The notes: generated from the letters alone by a model not told the origin. A stretch of 64,000 nt of DNA from Micromonospora sp. FIMYZ51 (GCF_038246755.1 NZ_CP134706.1:4836001-4900000), one strand, 5' to 3'; positions 47,748-57,923 are shown, numbered from the stretch's first letter. Numbers and translations are program-made.

Positions 47748-47958
47748 GGTGATGTACGTTACTCCGTCCCCGGCCGGGTTGTGATCCCGGGGCGGCTACT
47801 TTTTTTCGCGATCTGCGTGGTAAGCCCGACGGTTCGGGCGCGGTGGGGTGGGCCGACCGCTCCGCTGCGTCGGCCAGAGGGGCCGACCCACCCCGGCCTG
47901 ACCGTGGGCGTCAGGCCGCCGGCCGGACCTGCCTGTTACCCCCGAGGTCCGGCCGAAG

Positions 47959-47988
47959 CCTCCGGGTGGGTCAGCTCCCACCCGGAGG
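47959..47988 (-). terminator. Perfect 12-bp hairpin after GH48 gene
   Basis: CCTCCGGGTGGG pairs exactly with CCCACCCGGAGG across TCAGCT, seven bases after the GH48 stop. It lacks a T tract, as common in high-GC terminators. Confidence 0.65.
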
Positions 47989-47995
47989 AGTTCGC

Positions 47996-50896
47996 TCAGC
48001 CGTTGGGGAACAGCTTTCCGTAGTCGGCGTACGCCATGGCGATGTCCGCCTGGGCCCAGAACCGGTGGTAGCGGAACTCCGGCTCGGGTCCACCGTCGAG
48101 GTACGCCTGGACCTTGGGCCACGCCGGGTCGTTCTTGTAGAACGACCGGATGTCGACGAAGCTCTTGCCCGGGGCGATCTGGTCGCCGTTGGGCATCCGG
48201 CCGGTCCAGCCCGGCGGGACGTAGAGGCCCTGCCCGGTGGAGGCGTCGTAGACGTCGTCGAAGCGCCGGTAGTCGCCACGCTTCTCCACCGTCGACACGC
48301 CCTGCGCGTCGCTGTTCGCGTGCAGCGCGTCCAGCAGACCCTTGGCGGTGGTCTTCGCCGCCGTGTTACCCGACTTCGCCGCGTACGCGATGAGCGTGCG
48401 GGCGTAGGCGGAGGCGACACCGACGTCCTGCCCCTGCGCCGTCACCTCGACGTGCAGGTTGGTGTTTGGCTGCGGGCTGGTCGGGTTCCAGTTGGCGGGC
48501 TGGCCGGTCCACTTCAGGTCCGACGGGATGGACCAGTCCTCGCCCAACGTGGTGTTGGCGATCGCCCACGGCACCCACTTGTCCAGCAGCGCCTTGGCCC
48601 GGGCGTTGCCGGTGACCATGTACAGCTCGGCGATGCGCTGCATCGACCAGACCTGCATGCCGAACCACTGGTTCGACGGCGGGTCGTTGTAGACCGGGTC
48701 CACGTCGTAGAACATGCCGTAGAAGGTGGCCGTGCCGGCCGGCGGCGTGCCGTAGTGGCCGCCCCAGCTGTTGGTCGCGCCACCGGCGATGCCGCCCTCG
48801 GCGGACTGGAGCCAGGTGTAGAGCTCCATCTGCCGCTCGAAGCTCTTCTCCCAGTCCGAGACCGCGGTCGGCGACTGGGGCTTGAGCTCGGCGACGTTGC
48901 TCATCGCCCAGGCCGCGAACGGGTTCTGGTAGCCGAAGTGGCTGTGGCTGGAACCGATCCGCCACGACCAGTTCTGGCTGGTCTCGTACGCGCCACCCCA
49001 GGCGTAGTACCAGGAGAGCAGGTAGTGTGCGGATTCGCGGTTGTTACCGGCCGGGCAGGCGCTGGCCCCGACGCAGTTGCCGATCCGCTTGAAGTACTTG
49101 TCGAACAGCGCGTACCGCAGGTAGTCGCCCATCTTTGCGGCCTTGGCCACGGTGGCGGCCACGTCGGCCTGCTTGTTCTGCTCCTTGGCCCAGGTCAGGG
49201 CCCAGTACGCGGCCTGCACCGCACGGGCGTCGGCGTCCGGGGCGTTCGTGTACTTCCACTGCTTGGCCGGGGTGCCGGACTCCTTGATGAACAGGTCCAG
49301 GTAGCCGTACTGACCGCCGTGGGCGAAGGTGTCGCAGGAGGGCTGCGGGATGGTCTCCCACACCGACTCCTGGGTGCCCCGCTGGAAGGTGTTGATGTAC
49401 GCCGGCCGGGTGGTGCCGTCGCCGCAGCGGCCGTAGCCGTAGACGTTGTCCACGTCCAGCAGCCAGTGCATGCCGTAGATCGAGCCGGTGCCGTAGGTCT
49501 GCTGCAACTCCGCGCGCAGCGGGTCCTTGCCGACGGGCACGTTCGAGTCCAGCTGGGACGGGTACTGGCTGGGCAGGTCGTGCTCGGCGGCGTAGGTGGC
49601 GTCGCCGGCCGAACCGGCGGTCGGCTGGTCGGCCGCGGACGGGATGATGTACTTCTCCATCACCGTCCAGGCGTTGTTGAACGGTGCCCAGTTCTGGGTC
49701 ACCCGCCCGTAGTACGCCTCCAGCCACAGCCAGAAGCTGAACGCCTCCGACGTGGTCTCGTGCCCGTGGTCCGGCGCCTCGACGATAAGCGTCTCGATCG
49801 AGTGGTAGGGCACGCCCTCGGGGCTGAAGTAACCCGAGTTCTTGATCTTGTTGTACTGGGTGAGGAAGCGCTGCACGTACTCGCCGTCGCCACCGGGCAC
49901 GTCGTTGTCGATCTCGGTGACGGTGACCGTCGCCGGGGTGTGGCCGCTGGCCGAGGCGGTGATGGTGGCGGTGCCGCCGACGGTGTCGGCGTCCTCGGCC
50001 GCGTTCACGCTCACGTTGACCCCGGTGCTCCAGTTGCTCGGGGTGAGCGTCGCCGTGGTCGGCGAGACGGTGATGTCCGTGTCGCCCGTACGCGCCAGGG
50101 TCACCGCGACGTTTGCGGTGGGTGCCCTACTCAACTTGATGTTGAGCGGCGAGCTGCCGCCCTCCGGCACGGTCAGCGCGGTGGGGGTGGCCACCACGGC
50201 CGGCGCGGTCGATCCGGCGACCGTGAACGACCGCTCGGCGATCGCGGAGAGACCGCTGTTGTCGTACGCCCGGGCCTGCACGGTGTAGTCACCGGCCGGC
50301 AGGTTCTCCAGGGTGTACGCGTACGGGGCGGTGGTGTCGGTGTTGACGAGCAGCCCGTTGCGGTAGAACTCGACCCGGGCGATCGTGCCGTCCGGGTCGC
50401 TGGCGGTGGCGGTCAGCGGCACCGTCGCCGGGGCGGTGAACGGGCCGGCAGGCACCGACAGGCTCACCGTCGGCGGCTGCTGCGCGACTCCACCACAGGT
50501 GACCCCGTTTACCGAGAACGACGTCGGCTTCGGGTTGCTGCCGGTGTAGGAGCCGTTGAAGCCGATGTTCACGGAGGAGCCGGTGGCCAGGTTGCCGTTG
50601 TAGGACTCGTTGGTGGCGGTGACCTGGTTGCCGGACTGGCTCCACCGGGCCGACCAGCCCTGGGTGACCCGCTGGTTGCCGGGGAAGGCGAACCGCAACG
50701 TCCAGCCGTTGATCGGGTCACCGAGGTTCTTGAGGGTCACGTTGGCGGTGAAGCCGTTGCTCCAGTCGTTGGTCGTATAGACCACGTCGCAGGCCGGCGC
50801 GGCCTGCGCGGCGGCGGCGGGTACGGTCACCCCGCCGAGCGCCAGTGCCGCGGCGGCGAGCCACGCCAGCCGGCGACGTCTTGCCAGATTTCTCAT
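47996..50896 (-). CDS. Secreted GH48 cellulase with CBM2
   Basis: The 966-residue protein has a signal peptide (RNLARRRRLAWLAAAALALGG to AQA, about 1-32), a family 2 cellulose-binding module at about 34-137 (paired Cys, conserved Trp in DWSNGF and INGWTLRF), an Ig-like domain at about 143-230, a Calx-beta domain at about 235-330, and a GH48 catalytic domain to the end. HGHETTSEAFSFWLWLEAYYG carries the predicted acid Glu380. GH48 enzymes are processive cellobiohydrolases. GAGGAG precedes ATG 50896. Two CebR-like operators lie upstream. Confidence 0.93.
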   Translation of the reverse strand: MRNLARRRRLAWLAAAALALGGVTVPAAAAQAAPACDVVYTTNDWSNGFTANVTLKNLGDPINGWTLRFAFPGNQRVTQGWSARWSQSGNQVTATNESYNGNLATGSSVNIGFNGSYTGSNPKPTSFSVNGVTCGGVAQQPPTVSLSVPAGPFTAPATVPLTATASDPDGTIARVEFYRNGLLVNTDTTAPYAYTLENLPAGDYTVQARAYDNSGLSAIAERSFTVAGSTAPAVVATPTALTVPEGGSSPLNIKLSRAPTANVAVTLARTGDTDITVSPTTATLTPSNWSTGVNVSVNAAEDADTVGGTATITASASGHTPATVTVTEIDNDVPGGDGEYVQRFLTQYNKIKNSGYFSPEGVPYHSIETLIVEAPDHGHETTSEAFSFWLWLEAYYGRVTQNWAPFNNAWTVMEKYIIPSAADQPTAGSAGDATYAAEHDLPSQYPSQLDSNVPVGKDPLRAELQQTYGTGSIYGMHWLLDVDNVYGYGRCGDGTTRPAYINTFQRGTQESVWETIPQPSCDTFAHGGQYGYLDLFIKESGTPAKQWKYTNAPDADARAVQAAYWALTWAKEQNKQADVAATVAKAAKMGDYLRYALFDKYFKRIGNCVGASACPAGNNRESAHYLLSWYYAWGGAYETSQNWSWRIGSSHSHFGYQNPFAAWAMSNVAELKPQSPTAVSDWEKSFERQMELYTWLQSAEGGIAGGATNSWGGHYGTPPAGTATFYGMFYDVDPVYNDPPSNQWFGMQVWSMQRIAELYMVTGNARAKALLDKWVPWAIANTTLGEDWSIPSDLKWTGQPANWNPTSPQPNTNLHVEVTAQGQDVGVASAYARTLIAYAAKSGNTAAKTTAKGLLDALHANSDAQGVSTVEKRGDYRRFDDVYDASTGQGLYVPPGWTGRMPNGDQIAPGKSFVDIRSFYKNDPAWPKVQAYLDGGPEPEFRYHRFWAQADIAMAYADYGKLFPNG

Positions 50897-51148
50897 CTGC
50901 GCGGTGTCTCCTCGGACCAGGCCGGGGGCGGTGCCGCCCCGGCGTGACGCGCACGCCGGCCGGAAGGTCGCGTGGCGCCAGTGGATGGTGGTCTCTCCGG
51001 CCGGATGGCCGGTGGCGGTGGGGGCCGGGCAGGAACGGCGGCAACGCCCACTGCTTGCAGGGACGCCGTACCGGACGCACCGGATGCCCTCGGCGACCCG
51101 CGCTCGCGCGACAAACATGGCTCCACGCGGTCGATCGACAGTCTGACA

Positions 51149-51162
51149 TGGAAGCGCTCCCA
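51149..51162 (+). promoter_or_regulatory. CebR-like operator, GH48 proximal
   Basis: TGGAAGCGCTCCCA differs in one position from the CebR consensus TGGGAGCGCTCCCA. It lies 253 bp upstream of the GH48 start. Confidence 0.82.
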
Positions 51163-51260
51163 ACACCAGAGACAGCACTTCCGGAAACACTCAGTTGTTT
51201 CGATCTCGTTTTGGGGCTTTCACAAAGCCGTGACGGGCGTTACAGTCGCTGCAACGTCGA

Positions 51261-51274
51261 TGGGAGCGCTTCCA
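51261..51274 (+). promoter_or_regulatory. CebR-like operator, middle
   Basis: TGGGAGCGCTTCCA, again one mismatch to the CebR palindrome, 112 bp from the first site. Confidence 0.82.
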
Positions 51275-51811
51275 TCGACAGAGTTCCAACCAGAAGATCG
51301 CCCGATGTCGTGCCCACGGCACCGGGGACCAAACCCACAGGCCGACGGCGGGCCAGCCCGGACACCGCCGTCAGCCGCCGCCCCACACAGTGGAGGGAGG
51401 TGGATCCTCAGCCACTCGCGTGGCCCGGCTCCCGCGCGACACGCACGACTGGGACGCCAATCCGCACGTGCGTGTACCGCAACATGGTGGGGACGGGGGT
51501 TGCCCTCCCCCGTCCCCACACTAAACCCCCGTTCACGATGGGAAAAGAGGCCGACGGGTCAGACGCGCATCACCCGCGCGCACCGCACGGCAGTCGACCC
51601 GCCCGCCGACCGCCATCCGCGCCGCCCCGCCGACCGCCCGGGCGTGCGCCACGGTCCGCCCGCGGCCCTCGGCGTACCCGGTCCCGCCGCACCCGACGCC
51701 CGACCGGCACACGCCCACCCCCTCTCACCTGCCATCCCCCGCCACCGCGGGCTGTTCGGCCCTCTGCGACGATCATGCCCTGGCGGCTACCGCCCACGCC
51801 TTACCCTTTAT

Positions 51812-51825
51812 TGGGAGCGCTCCCG
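51812..51825 (+). promoter_or_regulatory. CebR-like operator, GH1 proximal
   Basis: TGGGAGCGCTCCCG, one mismatch at the last base, 37 bp before the GH1 start; placed to block its promoter when cellobiose is absent. Confidence 0.85.
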
Positions 51826-51861
51826 GGCTCCGGCGGTCAACCCCATCCACAAGGAGAACCC

Positions 51862-53373
51862 ATGTCGATGCTCACCCGGCGTCACCTGCTGCGCCGTGCG
51901 GCGCTCTCGGCCGCCGCAACCCAGGCCGGTCCGGCACTCGGCGGCACCGCCAGCACGGCCGGTGCCACCGCGGTCGCCGCCACGGCCACCGCCGTCGGCG
52001 CCGCCGCCCTCACCGGCTGCCAGTCCGACCGCACCGACCCGGCCGCAACTCCCGCCGCCCGGTTGCCCTTCCCGCCGAACTTCGGCTGGGGCGCGGCCAC
52101 CTCCGCGTACCAGATCGAAGGCGCCACGAAGGAAGACGGCCGCGGCGAATCAGTCTGGGACACCTTCAGCCACACGCCCGGCCGCATCCGCAACGGCGAC
52201 ACCGGCGACGTCGCCGCCGACCACTACCACCGCTACGCCGAAGACCTCGATCTGATGCGCGACCTGGGGCTGCGCAGCTACCGGTTCTCCATCTCCTGGC
52301 CGCGCATCCAGCCCGACGGCACCGGCGCCGCCAACCAACGGGGGCTCGACTTCTACCGCCGCCTGGTCGACGGGCTGCACGAGCGCGGCATCGCCCCGAT
52401 GGCCACCCTGTTCCACTGGGACCTGCCGCAATCCCTGCAAGACGTCGGCGGCTGGGAGTCCCGCGACGTGGCGCACCGCTTCGCCGACTACGCCGCCATC
52501 GTCTTCGCCGCACTCGGCGACCGGGTGCCGGTCTGGCTCACCATCAACGAGCCCAAGACGGTCGTGCAGAACGGCTACCTACAGGGCCACCACGCCCCCG
52601 GCCGGCAGGACCCGGACGCCGCGTACCTCGTCGCGCACCACCTGCAACTCGCCCACGGCCTCGCCGTCCGGGCGCTGCGCGCCACCGGCGACGGCCGGAT
52701 CGGCCCGGCCTTCAACCTGCACCCCTGCTACCCCGCCGACGACTCCCCCGCCGCGGCGGAGGCGGCCCGCCTGTACGACGGCTACGAGAACCGGCTCTAC
52801 CTCGACTCGGCCTTCAAGGGCAGCTACCCCGAGGACGTGCTGGCCGACCTCGGGCCGAGCAGCCGGATGGTCCGCGGCATCCAGGACGGCGACCTGAAGA
52901 TCATCTCCTCGCCCGTCGACCTGCTCGCGGTGCAGTACTACACGCCGATCTACGTCACCGCCGACGGCGGCACCGTCCGCCGCTGGCCCACCTCCGAGGC
53001 CAGCTGGCAGCAGATCTACCCGGAAGGGATGTACGACATCCTGACCCGGGTCACCCGCGACTACGGCCCCGTTCCGCTCACCGTCACCGAGAACGGCCTG
53101 CCCACCCCCGACGTACTCGCCGCCGACGGCACCGTCGAGGACACCGGGCGAGTGGCCTTCCTGCGCGACCACCTCGCCGCCGCCCACCGAGCCGTCACCG
53201 ACGGAGTACCGCTGGAGAGCTTCCACGTCTGGTCCCTGCTGGACAACTTCGAGTGGGCCGAGGGCTACGACCAGCGCTGGGGCCTGATCTACGTCGACTA
53301 CCCCACCCAACGCCGGGTGCTCAAGCGCAGCGCCCACTGGTACCGCCAGGTAATCGCCGACAACGCCCTCTGA
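51862..53373 (+). CDS. GH1 beta-glucosidase, Tat-exported lipoprotein
   Basis: AAGGAGA precedes ATG 51862. The 503-residue protein has a twin-arginine type N-terminus (TRRHLLRRAALS) and a lipobox LTGC near residue 53, then a complete GH1 barrel: NFGWGAATSAYQIEG, HWDLPQSLQDVGGW, TINEP with acid/base Glu230, and TENG with nucleophile Glu410. It hydrolyses cellobiose and short glucosides, here probably outside the cell, complementing the GH48 enzyme. Most GH1 enzymes of this group are cytoplasmic, so export is notable. Confidence 0.9.
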   Translation: MSMLTRRHLLRRAALSAAATQAGPALGGTASTAGATAVAATATAVGAAALTGCQSDRTDPAATPAARLPFPPNFGWGAATSAYQIEGATKEDGRGESVWDTFSHTPGRIRNGDTGDVAADHYHRYAEDLDLMRDLGLRSYRFSISWPRIQPDGTGAANQRGLDFYRRLVDGLHERGIAPMATLFHWDLPQSLQDVGGWESRDVAHRFADYAAIVFAALGDRVPVWLTINEPKTVVQNGYLQGHHAPGRQDPDAAYLVAHHLQLAHGLAVRALRATGDGRIGPAFNLHPCYPADDSPAAAEAARLYDGYENRLYLDSAFKGSYPEDVLADLGPSSRMVRGIQDGDLKIISSPVDLLAVQYYTPIYVTADGGTVRRWPTSEASWQQIYPEGMYDILTRVTRDYGPVPLTVTENGLPTPDVLAADGTVEDTGRVAFLRDHLAAAHRAVTDGVPLESFHVWSLLDNFEWAEGYDQRWGLIYVDYPTQRRVLKRSAHWYRQVIADNAL

Positions 53374-53440
53374 GGTGTAAGGAAGGGCCCCCTATTAACG
53401 CCTCAGGTAGAGGAAGGGCCCCTTCTTAACACTTGCGCCG
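53374..53440 (+). repeat. 64-bp repeat, left copy
   Basis: Reads TGAGGTGTAAGGAAGGGCCC and on through CTATTAACGCC, AGGAAGGGCCCCTTCTTAAC to ACTT. It is the inverted partner of 54930-55000 and contains two related subunits. It starts in the GH1 stop codon. Confidence 0.75.
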
Positions 53441-53508
53441 AGCGGCCCGCCGCGCCCGCTCGCCGGCAGCCTCCGATCGCCGGCGAGCGGGGCGCGTGCG
53501 CCAACCGG

Positions 53509-53664
53509 ATGAGAGGGCACGGCGCCAACCGGGTGAGAGCACGGGTGCGCGAGGCGGCATTCGGCATCCAGCTCGACGCCGCGTTCCGCAACGCCGATCT
53601 GCACTCCCCGGTGCGGGCGCGAGGCGGCAACGGGTGGGCGTACCCACGGTGTCTGATCTATTAG
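53509..53664 (+). CDS. Possible 51-residue ORF before the MFS gene
   Basis: ATG 53509 opens MRGHGANRVRARVREAAFGI and continues to QLDAAFRNADLHSPVRAR, ending TAG just before the MFS start. The middle reads like a real protein segment, but no ribosome site or family is evident. It may be a gene remnant linked with the repeat. Confidence 0.25.
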   Translation: MRGHGANRVRARVREAAFGIQLDAAFRNADLHSPVRARGGNGWAYPRCLIY

Positions 53665-53673
53665 AGTCGCCAC

Positions 53674-54906
53674 GTGGAGAACCAGGCTCACTCGCTCGGA
53701 CGACCGTTCTGGACGTTCTGGAGCGCCGCCGCGTTGGCCAACCTCGGCGACGGCATCCGGGTCGCGGCATTCCCGCTGCTGGCCGCCGCGCTCACCGATG
53801 ATCCGCTGGCCGTGGCCGCCGTCGCCGCCGCCCAGTTCCTGCCGTGGCTCGTCTCCGGCCTGTTCGCCGGTGCTCTCGCCGACCGCCGTGGTGCCCGTAC
53901 GCTGCTGGCCGCCGCCGACACCGGCCGGGTGGTCGTGCTGGCCACCCTGGCCACCGCGGTCGCCCTCGGTTGGGCCACCATCGCCCTGGTCGTGGCCGCC
54001 GCGTTCCTGCTCGGCGTCGGCGAGACCGTCCGCGACACCGCCGCCCAGACCGCCGTACCCAGGTTGGTCACCGACGCCCAACTGGAGAAGGCCAACGGTC
54101 GGCTGGTCGCCGGCGAGATCGTCGGTAACGAGTTCGTCGGGCCACCGGTCGGTGCCCTGCTGTTCGTCCTCGGTGCCGCCATCCCGTTCGCGGTCAACGG
54201 TGCGACCCTGGCCCTGGCCGTGATGCTCGTACTCTCGCTGCCGTTGACCCTGGCCCACCGCGCCACCGCCACCAGCGGCGACAGCCCGGCCCCGCAGCGC
54301 GACGGCATCCTGGCCGGCCTGCGCTGGCTCGTCCGCCAGCCCATGCTGCGTACCCTGGTCCTGGTCAGCGCCGCCGTGGCCGCCGCCGACACCGCCTGGT
54401 TCGCGATCTTCGTGCTCTACGCCCGGGACGCTCTCGGCCTCGGCGCGTTCGGCTTCGGCCTGCTCCTGGCCACCGGCGCGGGTGGCGGCCTGCTCGGCTC
54501 GTTCACCGCCGACCGACTGATCGCCCGGTTCCGGCACCGCATCGTGCTGACCTGGTCGATGGCGATCACCGCCGGCGTACCGGTCCTGCTGGCGGTCGTG
54601 CCGAACCGGGCCGCCGCAGTGGTCGTGGTGGTCACCACGAGCGCGGCGTTCGCCGTGCTCAATGTCGCCGCCCTTTCCGTACGCCAGCGGCTCGTGCCGA
54701 CCGGGTTGCTCGGCCGGGTCATCGCCGCCGCCCGCATGATCACCTACAGCAGTACGGCGTTGGGTGCGCTTGCCGGCGGCGCTCTGGCCGCCCGCGCCGG
54801 CATCGAGGCGCCGTTCGTGTTCAGCGGCGTGGTCGCCGTCGCCGCGACGGTCGCCTGGTGGCTCGCCTCCCGGCCGGCGGCCCCCGACGCGCTCGGGCTG
54901 CGCTGA
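53674..54906 (+). CDS. MFS exporter
   Basis: The 410-residue protein has about 12 membrane segments and fits the MFS_3/EntS-like exporter group: FWTFWSAAALANLGDGIRVAAFPLLAA at the N-terminus, AGALADRRGARTLL in loop 2-3, and LSVRQRLVPTGLLGRV in the second half. It may export a drug or siderophore; substrate unknown. Start GTG 53674. Inverted 64-bp repeats stand on both sides, so the gene may have moved as a unit. Confidence 0.82.
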   Translation: MENQAHSLGRPFWTFWSAAALANLGDGIRVAAFPLLAAALTDDPLAVAAVAAAQFLPWLVSGLFAGALADRRGARTLLAAADTGRVVVLATLATAVALGWATIALVVAAAFLLGVGETVRDTAAQTAVPRLVTDAQLEKANGRLVAGEIVGNEFVGPPVGALLFVLGAAIPFAVNGATLALAVMLVLSLPLTLAHRATATSGDSPAPQRDGILAGLRWLVRQPMLRTLVLVSAAVAAADTAWFAIFVLYARDALGLGAFGFGLLLATGAGGGLLGSFTADRLIARFRHRIVLTWSMAITAGVPVLLAVVPNRAAAVVVVVTTSAAFAVLNVAALSVRQRLVPTGLLGRVIAAARMITYSSTALGALAGGALAARAGIEAPFVFSGVVAVAATVAWWLASRPAAPDALGLR

Positions 54907-54929
54907 CCGGAAGCGTCAAGGCTGCACTG

Positions 54930-55000
54930 GACCGGAAGTGTTAAGAAGGGGCCCCGCTACTACCGCAGGCGTTAATAAGGGGCCCTTCCTTACACCTCAG
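54930..55000 (-). repeat. 64-bp repeat, right copy (inverted)
   Basis: On the minus strand it reads TGAGGTGTAAGGAAGGGCCC, TTATTAACGCC, and ends GGCCCCTTCTTAACACTT. It matches the left copy at 53374-53440 at most positions. Confidence 0.75.
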
Positions 55001-55419
55001 CGGGGGAGGGCTTGTTGGAGTTCGGCGCGTAGGGCGGGGGTCAGCATCTCCCCCGCCTGCTTGGCCAGCCGGGCCATCTCGTAGCCGACCACACCGATGT
55101 CGGCGTCCGCCGCCGCCAGGGTGGCCAGGATCGAGCCGTCGCGTACCTGCATCACCAGGAAGTAGCCGCGCCCCATCTCGACCACGGTCTGCTTGACCAC
55201 GTCACCGTCGAACATCTGGGCGGCACCGGCCGTGATGCTCATCAGGCCCGAGGTGACCGCGGCGAGCTTGTCGGCATGGTCTCGCGGCAGGTGGTCGGAG
55301 ATCGCCACCAGTAATCCGTCGGAGGAGACCACTACCGCGTGCGCCACTCCCGGCACCCGCTCGGCGAACGCGCTGACCAGCCAGCTCAGGTCCCGAGCCT
55401 CCTGCGACAACGTGGTCAC
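54997..55419 (-). CDS. Roadblock/LC7 protein (CvnB-like)
   Basis: The 140-residue protein is a roadblock/LC7 domain: [59 protein letters not shown]. In conservons this protein follows a sensor kinase and precedes a DUF742 protein and a small GTPase, acting in a G-protein-like signalling complex. Here its GTG overlaps the kinase stop (GTGA), but the two downstream members are absent. The repeat copy begins at its end. Confidence 0.88.
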   Translation of the reverse strand: MTTLSQEARDLSWLVSAFAERVPGVAHAVVVSSDGLLVAISDHLPRDHADKLAAVTSGLMSITAGAAQMFDGDVVKQTVVEMGRGYFLVMQVRDGSILATLAAADADIGVVGYEMARLAKQAGEMLTPALRAELQQALPR

Positions 55420-57923
55420 TGCTGTCCTCCTCTGTTCGACATCCTGGGCGGTGGCACGGGGATCTCGGTGGTCTCCTCAGCCTCTGCCCGTCGCACACCG
55501 CTGTACAACCTCGACAACATCCCGCCGACCGCCTCCGGGTTCGGTTCGTGCCGGGCCGACTGCTGCCGTTGTGGGTTGGCCGGCTCGGTGACGGCGCTCA
55601 GCTGCGCCATCGGTACCCGTACCGGCAGGCCCCGCTCGTTGGTGCCGGCGGTCACCGGTACCGCTGGTGGGGCCGGGCTACCGGCGCCCATCGCCGGCAC
55701 CGCCGACGACGGGCCCTCCCGGGACCACCAACCGCCGCCGGCCGCTGGTGCCGCCGGGGCGAGCACGTCCTCCGCGCGTACCGGCACCGGATGGGCCTGG
55801 CGGGGAACCGTGACCGGTCGCCGGCCGGCGACCGGCAGGTCCGCCGGATCCGGGTTGCTCGGTATCTCCGCCCGGGTCCGCCCGGCCGGCAGTCCCCGGG
55901 GCGACGGCGGCGGGTCCAGACTCGGTGGCGGGGCCGCCGCCAACAGCGCGCCGGGCAGCCGTACCCGGGCCACCAGGCCGCCGACACCGCCGTGCAGCCG
56001 TACCTCGATGCCGTGCCGGGCGGCCAGGTGGCTGACCACGAACAGGCCCATCCGCTCGACCGTGGCCACGTCCGCGGCCGGCGGGGTGGCCAGCACCTCG
56101 TTCGCCTCGGCCAGCGCCGCCGGACTCATGCCCAGGCCCTGGTCGGCGACTTCGATCACCGCCCCGGTGCCGTCGGCCCGCGCCATCACCTGTACGAAGG
56201 TGTCCGGCCGGGAAAACGCGGTGGCGTTCTCCAGCAGCTCGGCGAGCAGGTGCACCAGCTCACCGACGGCGTGCCCGACGACATGCAGTTCGGCCACCGC
56301 CTCGTGTCGGATCCGCTGGTACTGCTCGATCTCGGCGCTGGCCGCCAGCAGCACCGCGCTCAGCCCGATCGGCCGGTTCCACCGACGGGTCGACTCGGTG
56401 CCGGCCAGCACCAGCAGGCTCTCGTCGTTACGGCGCATCCGCGCGGCGAGGTGGTCCAGCTTGAACAGGTTCTCCAGCTGGTCGGGGTCGCTCTCCTCAC
56501 GTTCCAGGTCGTCGAGCAGCTCCAGCTGCCGCTCCACCAGCACCTGGCTGCGCCGGGCGAGGTTGACGAACATCGCGTTGACGTTGCGCCGCATGGTCGC
56601 CTGCTCGACCGCCACACCGACCGCGCTGCGGTGCACCGCGACGAACGCCTCGGCCAGTTCACCGATCTCGTCAAGTGAGCGGACCACCGCCGGGGAGACC
56701 TCGATGTTCGGCACCCCTCCGGACACCGACCGCAGTCGGGCCAGTGCCTCGGGCAGCTCGATCTGCGCGATGCGCAGTGCCTGCGACCGCAGCAACCGGA
56801 TCGACCGGGCCATCGACCGACCGATCAGCACGGAGATCAGCACCGCCCCCAGCAGCACCGTGATGATCACACCGACCACCAGCAGCGTCTCGCGCAGCTG
56901 CGCGCTGCTGACCGTGTCGGCCTGGTCCGCCGACGTCCGCAGCACCTCGGTTTCGAAGTTGCGCAGCAGCTCGTGCCGCGCCTCGCTGGCCGTCCACCAT
57001 TCCTCGGGCGGCAGCAGCCTCGGCGTGGCCGCGCCCTGGCTGAGGGCCCGCTCCTCCAGCTGGGCCGCTTTGACGAAGGCCGGATCCTGGCTCACCTGGT
57101 CGTAGCGGGCCACCTGGTTGTTTGTGGCGGCGATCCGGAACGCGCCCAGGGCGGTGAACTGGCGCGACCGCAGGTCGGTGAGCGCGGCTGCCGCGCCGGT
57201 GTCGTACTCGCGGGCGCGGGAGGCCGCGTACAGCTCCGCGCGCAGCCGCGAGGAGAGTTCCTTGGCCCGGGCGAACTGCACGTAGCGCAGGGTCGCGTCG
57301 GACAGCTCCGGCCGGTCGGCACCGGGTGACGGCTGGGCCAGCAGGGTCAGCAGCGAGTCGATCGCCCGGTGGTAGTTGCCCAGGATCGTCTCGTCGCTGA
57401 GCACCACGGTGGCCAGGGTTTCCCGGATGTAGTTGACCTGCTGGTATGCCTGCGAGGCCACCGCGTAGCTGCCGCGCCAGGCGGTGTCGTCGTCCGCCAC
57501 CGGCTCGGCCGCCTGTTGCAGGGCCTGCGCCGCCTGGTCCGAGGCGTCGCGGAACGGTCGCAGGGCGGCCAGCGTCTGGTCGATCCCCTCCTGGCCGACG
57601 ACGCGCAGCGCGAACAGCTCACCGGCCGTGCGGTCGCGTTCCGCCTGCAACCGGTGCACCAGCTCGGTGATCTCCTGCCCGATCCGGACCTGCGCGGTGA
57701 AGTTACCGAGCGTGCTGGCCTGCCCGACCAGGCTCTGGGTCTGCACGCCGGCCAGGACCAGGAAGGCGACCGACGGGATGATCAGCACCGTGGCGAGCTT
57801 GGTGCGCATCCGCCAGTCCTGAAGGCGCAACGGGGAGCGACGCCGGTGCGGCACCACCCGGACGTCGAACCGACGCCGACGGTGGTGCGGCACCGCGTGC
57901 GTCCGGTCCGGTCCTACACCCAC
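55416..57923 (-). CDS. Nitrate/nitrite-sensor-type histidine kinase (CvnA-like)
   Basis: GTG 57923 follows GGGAGGAGGAACGC and is preferred to an upstream ATG. The 835-residue protein has a basic N-terminus, a membrane segment at about 42-62, a NIT sensor domain at about 70-320, a second membrane segment ([20 protein letters not shown]), HAMP, a kinase-like helix with [18 protein letters not shown], an HATPase domain ([22 protein letters not shown]) and a Pro-rich C-terminal tail of about 180 residues. The usual phospho-His box is replaced by [10 protein letters not shown], as in conservon kinases. Confidence 0.88.
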   Translation of the reverse strand: MGVGPDRTHAVPHHRRRRFDVRVVPHRRRSPLRLQDWRMRTKLATVLIIPSVAFLVLAGVQTQSLVGQASTLGNFTAQVRIGQEITELVHRLQAERDRTAGELFALRVVGQEGIDQTLAALRPFRDASDQAAQALQQAAEPVADDDTAWRGSYAVASQAYQQVNYIRETLATVVLSDETILGNYHRAIDSLLTLLAQPSPGADRPELSDATLRYVQFARAKELSSRLRAELYAASRAREYDTGAAAALTDLRSRQFTALGAFRIAATNNQVARYDQVSQDPAFVKAAQLEERALSQGAATPRLLPPEEWWTASEARHELLRNFETEVLRTSADQADTVSSAQLRETLLVVGVIITVLLGAVLISVLIGRSMARSIRLLRSQALRIAQIELPEALARLRSVSGGVPNIEVSPAVVRSLDEIGELAEAFVAVHRSAVGVAVEQATMRRNVNAMFVNLARRSQVLVERQLELLDDLEREESDPDQLENLFKLDHLAARMRRNDESLLVLAGTESTRRWNRPIGLSAVLLAASAEIEQYQRIRHEAVAELHVVGHAVGELVHLLAELLENATAFSRPDTFVQVMARADGTGAVIEVADQGLGMSPAALAEANEVLATPPAADVATVERMGLFVVSHLAARHGIEVRLHGGVGGLVARVRLPGALLAAAPPPSLDPPPSPRGLPAGRTRAEIPSNPDPADLPVAGRRPVTVPRQAHPVPVRAEDVLAPAAPAAGGGWWSREGPSSAVPAMGAGSPAPPAVPVTAGTNERGLPVRVPMAQLSAVTEPANPQRQQSARHEPNPEAVGGMLSRLYSGVRRAEAEETTEIPVPPPRMSNRGGQQ

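Larger units (their letters stand above)
47509..47995. other. Gap of about 490 bp with two terminators
   Basis: Between the PAP2 start and the GH48 stop there is no supported gene. It holds the two hairpins listed separately. Confidence 0.5.
50897..51861. promoter_or_regulatory. Divergent regulatory region of the cellulose genes, 965 bp
   Basis: The region separates the divergent GH48 and GH1 genes and holds three 14-bp near-palindromes of CebR type. No protein-coding frame inside it has a ribosome site or family match, although several GC-rich frames are open by chance. Confidence 0.65.

Noticed and set aside
47843..50947. Open + strand frame of over 1000 codons opposite the GH48 gene
   Set aside because: It mirrors a well-defined cellulase and has no domain, ribosome site or plausible composition.
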